The position numbers were made by a program, and so were the translations under genes. Below are positions 1-13,112 of a stretch of DNA of 64,000 nt, in pieces. Origin of the DNA: Callorhinus ursinus (lineage: Eukaryota > Chordata > Mammalia > Carnivora > Otariidae); the NCBI RefSeq assembly GCF_003265705.1, contig NW_020312902.1, positions 6,883,599-6,947,598 of the forward strand, given 5' to 3'. The notes beneath the pieces were generated by a model. The model ran no database searches. It saw only the letters and a list, made by a program, of their open reading frames with translations, and had not been told where the DNA came from. Position 1 is the stretch's first letter; each line of letters begins with the position of its first letter.

Positions 1-48
1 CCTTCCCCATGGGGTACCCTGTCCCCTTCCCCATGGGGTACCCTGTCC
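1..48. repeat. Perfect 24-bp tandem duplication at the window edge
   Basis: Two identical copies occupy 1-24 and 25-48; each contains CCATGGGGTACC. More copies may lie to the left of the window. Confidence 0.9.
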
Positions 49-2780
49 CCTTGACCTCCAGGGACATATCAACTCCCTATCTCCTCTTCCTAACCTGGGG
101 CTGCACCCTTGCCTTCAGCTGTCTGTTAGCCAATCCCTACCTACTGCTTGCTGGCCATAATGCTTAGTAGGACCTCCCAGGGACATCGGTGTTTTAGCCA
201 GTGATGCCTGAGGGATGCCTGAGGGAGCAATAATGGCCGGAAGGCAGGCTACAGGACTGATACTTCAAAACATACAACTGTCTTCCCATGAACTCAGGAT
301 TTGAAAACCTTTCTTTGGTTGGCGGGGTGGTCAAAGAGGATTGGATGGATACTGAGAACAAAAATGCTATATGATAAATAATACATTACACCAAGAGCAT
401 TTCCAAAGAGACTTTGAATAGCAAGTTGTACCCTGAGGCAAATCCTCCCCAATGGGTCATAAAAGGAAAGTGGCAGGATATGCGCAATGGAAAGCACACC
501 CTCACCACTCAGTTCCCAGAACCTGCAGCCTTGCTGATCTTACCAGGGTGAACTTGGGTTCTCTAGTCCTGAGCAGCATTTCAGACGTATACCGGGGCTC
601 TGAGTTGTCATGCTGAGCCAGTGCTGACGAAAATACTCCATCACTCCTGAGCTCTCAAGCAGCAGGCGGCCTGGAGCCCCTCCCCACCCCATCCTCCCCT
701 TGCCTCAATGCACTTGCTTAATGAACTTGGCATTTGGCCTCCAACCTGCCCTATGGGTCTGGCAGGGAGTTTAGCTGAGGCTGGCTCTGTGCATTGAGCT
801 TCAGCCTCTTGCCAGAAATTGAGCTGGCTTAAAAAAAAAAAAAAAAAAAAAAAAAACTACCCAAAATAAGTTTTTAAAAAAAGCAACATCCATTTCCCCT
901 GTGAGCTGGACTTTTTCTGCTGAGAGGAGTGGTTGCTGTGGAACTTAACCATGGGGCTGCTTGGTTACAGTGTGGATGATGTGTGCTTTGTGTCAATTCC
1001 AAATTAAAAATGACTATGAGGAACAAGGGCCTGGGAAAAATGGAAAGCCTTGGGACTGAAAGCTCTTCTACGACTTGGCAATGGGAAAACAGCAAGGATC
1101 AAGCAGCCGACAGGCGGGGAGGTTGGCTGCTCCACACCCAGCCCTGCTTTGGCCCAGACAGTTCAGGGACGTGGGAGAGGTGCTGAACCTTCACTCATCC
1201 GTCCTCTGGCACCTCCCTGGGGCAGTAGTAGTCCTAACCCCCATCGCACTCCCTTTGGGGCTCATTTTAATTATCTTGTGGGATGATGCCCAGGGTGAGC
1301 CTCTTGGGTAGGATGGAGGTAGGGTGCCCCATCCATTGCACCAGCCAGAAACAGTATGCATGATTAGACAATAGAAAATGTGCCCTCTCATTGTCACACT
1401 GTAGAAGTTTGTGAAGCAGCACTCTGTGTTCCTGGTGCTTTGCCATTTCTCCTTGGAAGGCCCTCTCCCTATACCATCACCCCTGCCCCACTACTAATTA
1501 GCTCCGTGACTCAGGGCAACAAGGCACAGCCCCTGTTCTCAAGGAACTCAAAGCCCAGTGGAAGAGATGGGTAATTAAACAAGCAATTTAGGGTAGCATT
1601 ACCACGTGGGGACCACCACCCTAGAGCAGAGCGGCTTATTCTCAGGGCAGCTTCTATTCCCTCCAGCCCACCCCTCCCTGTCCTTGCCCTGGAATACCTT
1701 CTCTGTTCAATCTGGGTCTCAAATCTAATTCTTCTCCCAGCAACTCCAGTGGCTACTCACCGTAGCCACATTCCAGACTGCAGACCAGGGCTGGTCTGTG
1801 ATGTTTTTCCAAACCACCATGATTTAAGAACTAAGGACAAAGTAGCCAGTCTTTAGGACAGCCATGTGTATTTCCGCGGGAGGAACTTCCCTTCCTTTCC
1901 AGAGTCTAACCCTCCTGCTTGTTGGGATGTTGAAACATTCTTTCTTTTATGAGAAGATGATGTTTGTCAGTTTATGTTGCATTTAATTTTAATACTATGA
2001 CTGGGCGGAATAAAATAGTTAGCATCCATTGTTTACCGAACCACGATAGTTCAAAGTCTGGGAAGCATTGCCAAACAAACTGCTTGTCAACAAGGTTAAC
2101 ACCTATGTCCAAACCCAAGTGGGAGGGAGCCCCTGGGGTGTCTTTCTTAGCGTCTGATTGCTCAGTCGGTAGCAGACTGGCCAAGCTGATGCATTCAAAA
2201 TCTACTCACTTCCCAAAGACACTTAGCTGGCTGTGGAGGCCAGATCCTTAAATAGACACTCCTGTTTTCTTGGCGTCCCAGGCTGCTGTATGTTTAATGC
2301 CTTCAGTATCCAATTTCTGGGCCAAACTCATGAAAATCTAAAGGGGAATTATCCGTCTCAGAAAGCAGTTGCAATGGAAATAAAAGCGATTCGTATTCAG
2401 TGTTATCAGGATGTTTAATTTTTCATGGAAATTGCAAGATAAAAGTTGATCTTCAGAGTTGTGTTAACCCAGATCCCCAGCTTCCACTGAGAAGCAGCTT
2501 AGAAACTGCTGGAAAAGATGCCAGTACCCTGGCCTGGAGCAGCCTTTTATGGGCCTTCTATCTACCTGCTGAAGTTAGGAAATCTTGGGGTCAAAGTGTC
2601 TCGTCTAGTTAAATGAAGTCTCATACTGCCTCTGGTTATCCCGCCATTTTAGATATGGTCCAGGGTATTGGAAGTCCCCACAAAGTTTGATGGGTAGAAG
2701 AAAATGCCCATCAGGCAAGCCAAATCCTGATAATATATGTGGTAAAGTCCAAGTTCTTGGGCTATAGTTGAATGTTTCTA
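1..2780. other. Intergenic 5' flank, no gene seen
   Basis: There is a 24-bp tandem duplication at 1-48 and an A-run at 831-857. Open frames are short and lack domains. Coding on either strand is not supported. Confidence 0.7.
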
Positions 2781-2797
2781 TATTAAAGGTTATTTAA

Positions 2798-3019
2798 GGG
2801 ACACCTGGGTGGCAGCACAGTCAGTTGGGCGCCAATTCTTCATTTTGGCTCAGGTCATGATCTCAGGGTCGTGAGATTGAGCCCCATGTTGGGCTCTGCG
2901 CTGAGCGCGGAGTCGGCTTGAGAGTCTCTCTCCATCTTCCTCTGCCTCTCACGCTTGTGCTCTTTCTCTCCCAAATAAATAAATAAATAAATCTCTCAAA
3001 TTAATTAATTAATTAATTA
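2798..3019 (+). mobile_element. Can-SINE
   Basis: It has a tRNA-derived head (CACCTGGGTGGC), a body with GGTCATGATCTCAGGG, and an AAATAAATAAAT tail followed by an expanded TTAA-type run. It is flanked by a 13-bp target duplication AAAGGTTATTTAA at 2,785-2,797 and 3,020-3,032. Confidence 0.93.
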
Positions 3020-3714
3020 AAAGGTTATTTAAAATAAGTGATTCATGCTAGGCTTAGATAATTTAGCTGTAAGGAGGGTTTTCCTTTACCACTCTGAAAT
3101 GTTGGTTTTTCTCTGCGATGGCCAATACAAAAGGAGACTCTCATGTTTGGACTGAGTCCTTCTTGAGGTCAAGGGTGTGCCTTGTGCACATTATTGGTGA
3201 ACACACTCTTCTCCTTTTGCCCATCTCTTGGCATGTAAGATGCCAAAAAAAATGTTGGTGGTGGTAACAATAATGCAAATGACTCTTATCATTTGGAGAG
3301 AATCAGTTTCTGGCAGTTTCTACCTTGACCTAATATGACCACTGATTCATTCATATTTTTCACTTGCCTATTTAATTACTAGAAGAAAGTTCTTTCTTTG
3401 ACCTGATAATTATGTTTTTGCTTACACCCTAAGAAAAGGAAAGAGCAGGAGTAAAGCTGGTGGGCAGCTAAGGCCTCTAGTGAGCACTCTGTGCTCCCAG
3501 CCTTCGTCCCTAGTTTTCTGGAACCTGCCCTGGCTGCTTATTCAGGGTGTGATCCAGACTGGGGAGCAACAGGCTTGGTCCACTTAATTGTATTTGGTTT
3601 GCCTGGACTCTTTGGCTGACACAATCTTTTCTACTGAACTCCTCCCTCTTGTAATGGGCAGCCCTCTGGTTGGCCAGCAGCTTGAGGTCTGGCAAGAACA
3701 ATGTAGAGGGCTTA

Positions 3715-3827
3715 AGGATGTTTCTCATCACAGCTTTGCCATCAATCAGTTGTATGGTCCTGGGCAGGTCATCTATCTCTCTGGGTCATGGTTTCCACAT
3801 CTGTAAAACATGTTGGATTAGATCAGA
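3715..3827 (+). mobile_element. MIR fragment
   Basis: The core reads GGTCCTGGGCAGGTCATCTATCTCTC and then CCACATCTGTAAAACATG, matching the MIR core in the sense direction. It abuts a MER5A. Confidence 0.7.
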
Positions 3828-4042
3828 ATTTCTCAACTTGGCACTATTGACATTATAGGCCAGATAATTTTTGTTGTGGGGCTGGCTGTCCTGTGCACTG
3901 TAGGATGCTTAGCAGCATCCGGGCTTCTACCCACTGGATGCCAGTAGTACTCTTCCCCTCTTTTGTGACAACTGAAAGTATCTCAGACATTTCCAAATGT
4001 CCTTCTGGGGGCAAAATCATCCCCAGTTGAGAACTATTGGAT
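3828..4042 (-). mobile_element. MER5A (non-autonomous hAT DNA transposon)
   Basis: The characteristic reverse-orientation text is present: TTCTCAACTTGGCACTATTG, GGATGCTTAGCAGCATCC, GGATGCCAGTAGTACTC, and the closing CCCCAGTTGAGAACTATTGG with imperfect terminal inverted repeats. Confidence 0.85.
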
Positions 4043-4084
4043 CAAATTATATTTACTTCAGTTTGAGAAACCACACTGAGTTGT

Positions 4085-4170
4085 TACTCCATCCTGTTTC
4101 ATTGAACACCTACTATATGCTAGGCACTACATTAGGTTTTGTAGCTTAAATATTTTTTACAGATATTCCA
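4085..4170 (-). mobile_element. MIR fragment
   Basis: CATTGAACACCTACTATATG followed by CTAGGCACTACATTAGG is the inverse of the MIR 3' part. Confidence 0.6.
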
Positions 4171-5039
4171 TGGAGTAAGTGCCATCTACTTCATGAAAAT
4201 CTGAATAAGAGCTAGAATGGTTTCTACATAGGCATTGAGATAGAATGAAAAAAAAGAGAGACTCTCTCTTTGGATTCTTACTAGCCTCATCTATAAAACA
4301 TCAACCTTACACACTATTGTCAGGACCTAATGCTTAGCGTACATAAAAGACCTTATCATAGTAGACATTTGATAATTAAACTCATTCTCCTTTCTTCCCC
4401 ACCCCGAGAGAATTAGCTCTGCACAAAACATTAACTTTTTCAGCCTTGCTCTGCCATCTCTAGGCATCTACCCTTCACCTACCACGTGCCTCCACCCGTC
4501 TCCCCAGTCAGGCCAATACTGATTGTCTTCTTAAAAATCTCCAACTGTTTGTTTCAAGGAGAGCCCCCACCCCCACCGCCTTCTCTTCTTTTACCAGATT
4601 GTTAACTTGGTCCATTTTTGAAGGAGTTGCCTCTCTCTAGTGAAGAAAAAGATTCTCCAGAGTCTGGAGAATCACCAGAGATATGCCGAAGCCATTGTTT
4701 CATGTTTTCTTTGCACGGTGACAAGGATCTGAGGAAGAGGGAGCTCCTGCTTTGCGAGTTATCTGCACTGCTTCTCCAGGGGGCATTGATCGGGTCATGG
4801 GTTTTATCATGGGTTGTAAGTGTCTTAAGGGCAAAGACCCTGTGTTGGTCTTCTGTGGGAACTCCTGCACCATCTCCTCCAAGGAAAACATGTTGGTGTT
4901 TGCTAGCTTGACATGGTGAAAGGCATCATGGTGCAATAATAAGGGGTTCAGGGCAATGGAGTTTGAATCTGTATTTTCTTCTCTAGTCAGATCCTGACCA
5001 GGGGCTATGGGAAACATGCAGACAGTGTAGTTCTTGGAA

Positions 5040-5256
5040 AAAATAGGTTCAGGCTCAAAGCCCAGCTCTATCACTTACTCTCTGTTTCACCTTGGGACAT
5101 TTATGTTACTACTCTGAACCTGAGCTGTTGTATCTGAGAAGTCTGCAATCACCAGGGTCCCTCTTCCTAGGGAGGTTGTGAGAATGAAATGGTAGAATAT
5201 GTGGAAGGCATATGGTACAATCCTAGTAAATATTAAGTACTCAATAGAAATCCACT
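5040..5256 (+). mobile_element. MIR
   Basis: It reads CCCAGCTCTATCACTTACTC, then GGGAGGTTGTGAGAATGAAA and a tail near TAAGTACTCAATAGAAA, all in MIR order. A divergent 5' part may begin near 4,935. Confidence 0.65.
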
Positions 5257-8059
5257 TTTATTGATAACAGATATCATCTTAAATAGTAACTATAAACGAT
5301 AATAAATATTACAGGTATTAGACAACAAAAAGAGGGATTTGGGTGGATGAAAAGGCAGGTATGACACTGACTTATTCTGTTGCTTGTGAGAAAATGGGCT
5401 CAGAAGGGGAAATGAGGGCAAGGGCGTCCAGGTTAATGGCAGAGCTGGGGCAGATCTTGCATCTCTAGATTCTCCTTCATGTGCTGGTTCTACCATGCTG
5501 GGGCTGCTTTCCTGTGTTAGAGAAACAAAATGACACCTATAAACATGGTAAGGCAGACTCTTCGCAGTGGCAGACCACCACGATGGGGCTTTTTACAGTG
5601 GGGAAGACAGATTGGACTCAACTCCAAATTAGCATGGGCAAGGAGCAGCGGAGGGGTCAGCGGATGGAAAAGTACTAAGAGGAAACAGCAAGGTTAAGGG
5701 GGACTCTGGCTAAACCGACCTAACCGGATTCTTCACCGAAGACAGGCCGGGGTGGTCAGGCAACACCTGCAGGTGGGTGGAGGGTGAGGAGCTGGATCAG
5801 ATTTGGAAGGTTGGGGATCTGGTGAAACTGACTTAGCAGCGTTCTTGCTAAAACTGGATTTTACAAGGAGGTGCACAGATGGGCTTAGGAGAAGTTTCAG
5901 GAGACTGACTAAAGTTTGAATTTTTGTCACCTGCCCAGAAATTTAAAGCCCAAGTTTGGAAAATTGCATACAAATTGAGGAAAATGTGCCTATTGGTTTA
6001 AGCAGCATGTGCTGTTCCAGAGGGAATCTTTCTTTCCGGTAAGAGAGAAATGAATATTTGTCTAATGGGTTTCTGATGACCTAGGGTTGCCCGAGAGAAA
6101 AGCGGAGTGTGAGAGGAGGCCTAGCCCCCCAAGACTCCCCAGCCACACCAGCCTGTCCTTATGCACAGCCAAACACTGTCGAAACTACTGCCTTCGTCCC
6201 TCCATCTCCCACCTTCGCCAAGTTCAGCCCTTACCTCCCAGCCCAGGCCCAAGGGACTGGTGAGTTGATCTTTTGCTTTAATGCTGATATTCAGTCTCAA
6301 GAGCTGCTATGAATGACCATATAACTGAGCACAAATCGTGTTCCCCTTCCCAATGAGGCTGCAAGAGGTTTCTCTGGGCTGACTCAGAGCTGTGATTCGT
6401 ATCGTATCTTTCACCTCTTGCCAATAACCTTTAAGCTTGCTTGAGAAGGAAAGACTGGAGGTTTTAGGCTCACTGTCGAGAGAGGAAGAATTTTAACAGA
6501 GTGGCTTGCTACACTTGGTCCTTCAATATTAACTATTTGGGGCTTACTTGCAATGGGAGGTTATGTGGTTCTGTTTAGACACTGGCATCATGTGTAATTC
6601 ACATGATGCAGAATCAGATGGAATGTATTGTCTTTGGGGATGTTCCTGACAGCAGGGACAAGTAAGGAATCCCTGAGCCAGGGATGAGCTCGGGATGATT
6701 CAAGAAGAGGGGTGGCCTTGGGGACCAGGGAGAGGAGGATGGCAGAGGTCGGCAGAGGTTAACAGGGGTAACAGCATGTCGACTTGTGGGCCTTGAGAAG
6801 ATTTTAGAGGCAGAGGTGCAATCTGAGACCATAATGGACAGAAATGAGGTCCTTGGCCTCATTCTCCGACCTTTGTTGTAATACATTATTCTTCCTCTTT
6901 GGTCTCTGGCATTCGTTGCTGTTAGAAACTGGAGATGGGAAGGGGCCAAGGGGAGCCCTCGTCGAATTGGAAGCTTTTGGTTGTGGCAAGCCCATCCTAC
7001 CACCCTGGCTGATCCCAGCCACCTCACTTGGGCTTTTCTCCTTACAGTATCCCTGACTCACCCAAAAGATCTTTTGGCCGATGCCATTGCCTCTTTGAAA
7101 TTTTTCTTATCAGGAGCCTTTAAATGCTTTTCCAGGCAGAGCACTTAAGGTGAAAACCAGTTAATGTAATCTTAAAACCCTCTTAATAAATTTCCAGCAA
7201 CATAAGACCACCAGATAATCATTTTGTCCCCAGGGTCACTCAGAATTCACAGCTCAGTTCCCATAATTAGCATTTCTTTTGTGTCTGAATCATTGAACAG
7301 GCGTGAAGAGCCCCAGTGAAAATATTTTGCCTGTTGGCGGTTTTAAAGAAAGCCATAGATACAATCAGTTACCCAAACTGCCTCTAGAGTTGCTAATAAT
7401 AACAGCCATGTGGCACTTCCCAGTTTCAAAGCTGTGCCGCAAACCTAGCTTACTTAAATTAAAAGTCTACCTCTAGTTTACCTACCTTTATTGGCTTTGG
7501 ATGATTCCGCCTCCTTCTTCTTCATCCTCTTGATCATCACCAAAACCCTTCATTGGAAAGTACTTACCTGGCTAATAGTAATTAATACTTCCTTTGCAAT
7601 GCAAATATGTGTTTCTGTCTCATCTTGCTTTAGACATTGTTAAAAGAACAAGATCCCGGATGTGTCTGTCTTCTAAGCCACGCTTTCAAACACTGATTCT
7701 TAATCTGGGGTCCATGGATGACCTCGGGGGGGGTGGGTGATGAACCCCCTGAAATCAAACACCAACGCAAACTTTCACATGTACCTTTTTTTTCCTCTGG
7801 AGAGAATCTAGAGTTTCATCAGATTCTCATAGTGTTCCCCTGACTCCAAAAAGTGGAGTCTTTTAAGACTTTAGTGACACAACCCATAGTATAGTCATCG
7901 AAGAACTCTTATGCAAATTTGTAAGTGGAAAAAGGAAGTTGTTGGGGTTGGAGCTGGGGAAACCTGTGATTCTGAACTACCACACTGACTGATTATGAAC
8001 CTGGATCAAATGAAGCCTCCCGGACTAGACGTTTTCCCAGAAACTCTTCTGATAATTGC

Positions 8060-8215
8060 AAACATTATGTATTGCCCACTATACACCAGGCACTATCCAC
8101 CAGGGCCTTACATATTTTAACTCTTAATCTTCACAACCACCACATAAAGCAGATATTATGACTAGTCTTGCTGTACACATGAGGAAAATGAGGCACAGAG
8201 AGATTAAAACTGTAG
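8060..8215 (-). mobile_element. MIR
   Basis: It reads CACCAGGCACTATCC, then ACTCTTAATCTTCACAACC, then GAGGAAAATGAGGCACAGAG, the inverse of the MIR consensus order. Confidence 0.75.
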
Positions 8216-9935
8216 ATTGAGTTTGCATTTAACATTCCAAGACCCTTCACAGTCCTTGATTTTGTCAAGCTGTAATTAATGGTTCGGAGTAATTACCATT
8301 TCGGACATGTCTGAATGGTACCCGTGTTGTAATCTCCAAGCACATGCCTAATTAATAACAGGATTCCTATAGGTACCTCCTCTGGTGGATAAGAACAAAT
8401 TGCAGGTCATGTGCAGAGGAGAGCCAGCTGACTGCTCTTTTAATTAGAATTTGTCTAAGCGTCACTGTGGTTTATAAAATGGGGTTACTGACTAGATAAT
8501 TTTATTGTAACTATTATCATCACTAAAAAATTCATGCCATGTACCTAAGGCATGCCATGACACTGTAGAGCTTAAAGTTAACTAAGCCTTCTCTCTGAGA
8601 GGTTAAAATTTCATTCATTCCAGGATTTGATCAATTTAGGGGGCTTATGATATAATTCATTATATTTTTTCAACAGTTAATGAGCAGGTGACCTAGAAGC
8701 TTATGGACTATCCTCTAAAAACATCATTTATAATTAACCTAGAGAAAACCAACTTTGTGGATATGAAGTTTTGTTTAATCCCATCTGTAACCTATAGAGG
8801 TTACTAGGAATTCTACAATTCATGGATGCATGCTAAATTTACATATGTGTGCAAGTAATTTCGGGAGGTGAGGTAGGAACCCTGGATCAGAACCGACAGC
8901 CTTTGGAACAAATAACTATAAAATAATCTGATAAAGGGGAAAACTGTTTTGTCATCTCCTAAGCAGAATTGGATGTACAAGCGGAATCGGTGAGCGTAAG
9001 TCACCCTGAGTGAAGGGTCGGGCTCAGTGACCTGCATCATCAGCGGTATAACCAAGTGGGACTACAAGAGGGGATTGTACCCTATGACTCTGGGTTATGG
9101 AAAACCTATTATACAATATTTTACTTTCATGTTAGGGATCATCCTTGTAATCTAATTCAAATATTTTATGGAATAATATGATGATGACTGTCAGAAAAGA
9201 TTTGGTAAGAATCACAGCTGATCATATTATTATGCTTATTCAGGTTTTGCTTTATATCAGGTAATTTAGAAAATTGGAAACTGTGTTGATAACACTCTTT
9301 GGAAACCTTTTATTGTGGGAAATCTGTAAGCTAAAAGCTAAAGATGGTTATAAGGAGTGTGTTTAGAACATCCAAGAAAATACATTTTCTAAAAGAAAAT
9401 CTTAGAGTTTCTATGTCCCCAAAAGTAATAAAACTAAATGTCTTTAAAAGTATTCTAAATGGACACTTAGTTAAACTCGGTGGCTCTTCCGGATTAGATT
9501 TAATAAGTGAAGTTCTAGCTTACTTTGATCTCATTAGAAAAAGAATAATTTAAATACAAAGTAGTTCTGCTTCTCTTCATCCTCTTTATGAAAACTTTTT
9601 TCCTTTTTGACAAAAACTGATTCTCAGGAGGAAATAGAAATAAGTCTATCTCCAGCCATGCCTAGCTTTCAAGTATTTTCAAATTCCTCCCTTCAAGTGT
9701 ATAAGGCACATGTGTGTTTGCCTCCCAGCCTCTGCTTTGCCTTGTTCTCCATTGCGGATACTCATCCATGGCAGACCACCACCCATTGCGTTGCTGGTCA
9801 CCACTGAAGACCTGGGCCCCTATTCTCCCTGGTATTTATGTTGTTCCCTCTCCTCTGACCCAGGGAGTGAGGGTCGGGGGGTGGGGGAATGGGTAATCTG
9901 CTTGCTACCTCTCTACCCAGCTTGGATACATGCTT

Positions 9936-10145
9936 CTTTTTTTTTTTTTTTTTTTAAAGAATTTTTTTTTTTTTTTATAGAGATAGAGAGAGAGAGCACA
10001 AGCAGGCAGAGAGGCAGGCAGAGGGAGAGGGAGAAGCAGGCTCTCCACCGAGCAGGGAGCCTGATGCGGGACTCGATCCCGGGACTCCAGGATCATGACC
10101 TGAGCCGAAGGCAGTCGCTTAACCAACTGAGCCACCCAGGCACCC
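9936..10145 (-). mobile_element. Can-SINE, antisense
   Basis: Two T-runs and a GAGAGAGAG-rich body lead to CATGACCTGAGCCGAAGG and a terminal GAGCCACCCAGGCACCC, the reverse complement of the SINE head. Confidence 0.93.
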
Positions 10146-11450
10146 TGAAGCATGAATTGTAAGAGGAAAGAGGGGGTTGTGGTGGGGACCACAGCCAGTG
10201 GAGGAAGGAGTATGTGTGAGAGAAGGGCAGAGCCATCTTTCTTAAGGAGTTGAAGGCAAGCCAGGGTGGCCTATGTCAGAGAGAAAGAGCAAGTGGGAGG
10301 AGATGAGGATGGGAAGGTTAGCAAGGGTAGACGGGCCAGGTCTTAGATGCCATGTTGAAGACTGTTTCCTAAAAGTCTCTGTCCTAAAAGTCCAAAGCCT
10401 TTGTCCTAAAAACTGCAAGAACAATAGAAAGGATTTTAAGCCCTTGCAGTGGGGATCAGGCAGAGAAGTGGGGGTGTTTGAAGTGCTCAGTGTTGCATTT
10501 TCAAACGTCTGCTCTGGCTGACATGTGGGACGTTTGGGAGAATGGTGCACGGGAAGCAGACATGAGGAGTCTTGGTAGTAAGTGAGTGGTGGCCTGCATT
10601 CGGGTAGTACAGGTGGAGAGGAGGTAAATGGATCGTGGGTTTAAAGTTATTTAGAAGGTTAAATTGCTAGAAGCTGGTGTGGGATTGGATGTAGGAAGAA
10701 GTTAAGAATGACTCCTAAGGGGTGCCTGGGTGGCTCAGTCATTGGGCATCTGCCTTCAGCTCGGGTCATGATCCCGGGGTCCTGGGATCGAGTCCTGCAT
10801 CAGGCTCCCTACTCGGCGGGAAGCCTGCTTCTCCCTCTCCTACTCCCCCTGCTTGTGTTCCCTCTCTCACTGTCTCTCTCTGTCAAATAAATAAAGTCTT
10901 AAAAAAAAAAAAAAGAATGACTCCTAGGTTCCCAGTCTGTTGAGAGAGTAGGGAGTAAGAACAAAGGAGGGCCTCAAACCAGCAAAAGTTGCCAAGAAAA
11001 AACACGCAGGTAGGGAAAAAGAAATCTAGGAGAACATGGGTTGTGAAAGCTGAAGAAAGGCCTTGCTCCTTCTGCTAGAACTTGAACTTGCTCAGCAGGC
11101 CATCAGTATCTGATAATCTGACATCAGGTTGTACAATAGTAGAAGGACTCTGGGTAAGTCTGGACACTCACCATCTAGGCCACATTAGGATCCCTCTTCC
11201 AGAAGACAAGATGCTTTCTGTCCAGCTAGCATCTCAACTCCACAAACCACCTTGGACAATATCTTCCAAATACCAACTGATTTTCAGAGAAGTGACCTAA
11301 AGCAATATTTAGGAACAAAACTACATGTTGTCTTCAGAAATGCAACAAAGGCACAACAAAGGTTAAATTTTATGATGTCATATAGGGTAGTCTGGCCAGT
11401 CAAAAGCTCCAAACTCTCTTCATTCCAGGTTGGGAATTTTGCTTTATCCA
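10146..11450. other. Intergenic, one SINE and an unclassified ancient repeat
   Basis: Purine-rich text around 10,200-10,717 (for example AAAGTTATTTAGAAGG) resembles an old dispersed mammalian repeat that I cannot name. No gene is supported. Confidence 0.4.
10718..10912 (+). mobile_element. Can-SINE
   Basis: The head is GGGTGCCTGGGTGGCTCAGT and the tail AAATAAATAAAGTCTT plus A-run. A perfect 14-bp target duplication, AAGAATGACTCCTA, lies at 10,704-10,717 and 10,913-10,926. Confidence 0.95.
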
Positions 11451-11822
11451 TCCCAACCAGAAGGTTCACTGAGGTTGTTCTGATAGTCATTAGAGTTGTT
11501 TGTAAATGTTTGGTTATCTTGTTTTGGGCACATGGTAGGATTACATTTCTTCACCCACTTTCTTTGTACAATGCTTTAGCTAATGAAATTGGAACACAAG
11601 CGATGTATGGATTAAGAGATTATGGTTTATACTCTCTGTTCTTGGCCTCAGCAAATAAGGAAGTATGTATCAACATGGAGCCTCCCTCAGTGACCTTTAT
11701 GAGCAGAGCTTCTGTAATGACCTGCAGTTTACATGTAGCAGACACAAGAAATAAACTTTGTTGTCTTAAGGCTCTGAGACATTTGTTACTGTATCATAAC
11801 CTAGTCCAGCCTGACTGATACA
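11450..11822 (+). mobile_element. LTR-like fragment (old endogenous retroviral/MaLR type)
   Basis: The 3' part has AAATAAACTTTGTTGTCTTA, a short unique segment, and the ending CCTGACTGATACA, typical of old mammalian LTRs. The 5' border is uncertain and I could not name the family. It carries no open coding sequence of retroviral type. Confidence 0.5.
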
Positions 11823-11969
11823 GAGACACCCTTTCCAGAACAAAGTAACCTTAAGAGTTTATACAAGTTCCAAAGATTTTAGGACAGATTCTTTGCCAGC
11901 ATTTAAGCTCAAAGAATTAGGATCTCTCTTTTGTCTCCAAAGTCTCTGCAAGAGGAGACTGCTAACAAT

Positions 11970-12210
11970 GGTAATAATAGCTACTATTTAGTTAATCTTA
12001 ACCATGCAGCAGGTGCTATGCTAATTATCTTGCATACATTATTCCATTTAATCTCAAAATAACCCAATAAGGAAGTGGACATGAGCAAATCCACTTTTAA
12101 AATGAGAGAATTGAGCCTCAGAGAGGTTGAATAACTTTCCTAGGGTCAAATAGCTGGTAAATGGTAGAACCAAGATTGGAATCCAGGGTGTCTGGCTCCA
12201 AAGTCCTTGC
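11970..12210 (-). mobile_element. MIR, nearly full length
   Basis: The order is GCAGGTGCTATGCTAATTA, ATTTAATCTCAAAATAACCC, GAGAATTGAGCCTCAGAGAG and GGAATCCAGGGTGTCTGGCTC, the full inverse MIR. Confidence 0.85.
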
Positions 12211-12424
12211 AGAGCTCTCAGACATTCTGCTAGAAGGATTCAGGGTTGGCCCACTGATGTCCTCACTTGAAGCTCAGCTCTTAAGCCAGCCCCATCTGAG
12301 TATATTTATAGAGTGGGGTTTAACGTTAAGATACACTTTTCAGACCTGGAACCTGACTACTCTAACTACCAGACTCTCACCTAAGTTGGCTGAAAATGTA
12401 TGTTATGTGTTTGTGCTCTAGAAT

Positions 12425-13112
12425 CAGGTAGATCTGAATTCACATTGAGGTTCTGCCAGGTACTGGATTCACTTAACCTCTCCACATGCCTCCGTTTCTC
12501 CATCTGAAAAAATGTGGGTGATAGTTGTTCCTGGCTCATGGGGCTGTGGGGAGGATGGGCCCCTTGTTTTTCTTTTTGCTCTCAGATCCATTCCCCATCC
12601 GTCCCTGCTCTACTTTATGCCTGGGAGGGGAGCCATCCCTACAAACTCATTCCTTAGGCTTCTTTGCAGTTTGCTTCAGCCAATAGGAGGGGCTTGCAGG
12701 TGGAGGGAGGGCAGAAAGGGAGGAAAGCCAGGGACGGTGTTCCTCCTGTTTCAGGTTGCACCTCCAGCTGCGGCAGCTTTGTGGTTTGGGGTCCTCCTAG
12801 GCAGCCCCTCTCTCCTTGGTCCCAGATGTGGCTTAGGAGGCTCTGGCTTCTGGTTGTGTTAACATCTTTGTTGCTCCAGACCTAGGGTACTGATCTGGTG
12901 TTGCTAATCTCCGGGCTGTGTCACAGTCCCCTTTTGTTCTTTCAGCTCTTCCAAGACCTTTTGAAGAAGGATTCTGTATGAAAGTCACACTTCCGGTGGT
13001 CTGGCATGGGCTATTTTCCAGATCGTGCCATGACTGATACAGAGGGTTGCTTGAGATAATGCCTATGACGTACTTAGAAGAGTGCTTGGCACATAAAAAG
13101 TGCTCAACCAAT
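12425..13112 (+). mobile_element. MIR split by a later insertion
   Basis: The 5' part is 12,425-12,555 (GGTTCTGCCAGGTACTGG, then CCGTTTCTCCATCTGAAAAA). The 3' part is 13,047-13,112 (CTTGAGATAATGCC, then GTGCTTGGCACATAAAAAGT). The gap is filled by the LTR listed at 12,556. Confidence 0.7.
12556..13041 (+). mobile_element. Candidate solitary LTR inserted in a MIR
   Basis: A 486-bp segment begins TG and ends CA (…GACTGATACA). It has near-identical 5-bp flanks GAGGA (12,551-12,555) and GAGGG (13,042-13,046), as expected of an ERV3/MaLR-like LTR. The interrupted MIR gives the empty site. The family is not identified and no retroviral gene is present. Confidence 0.55.

Larger units (their letters stand above)
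3033..9935. other. Intergenic, ancient repeats only
   Basis: I see MIR and MER5A fragments listed separately and a likely hAT-derived piece at about 7,690-7,860 (TTCTTAATCTGGGGTCCATGG). No convincing exon or RNA gene was found. The AT-rich part at 8.2-9.6 kb shows nothing recognisable. Confidence 0.6.

Noticed and set aside
11252..11818. 188-codon open frame on the + strand
   Set aside because: Its 3' half is LTR-like repeat sequence and no domain is recognisable.
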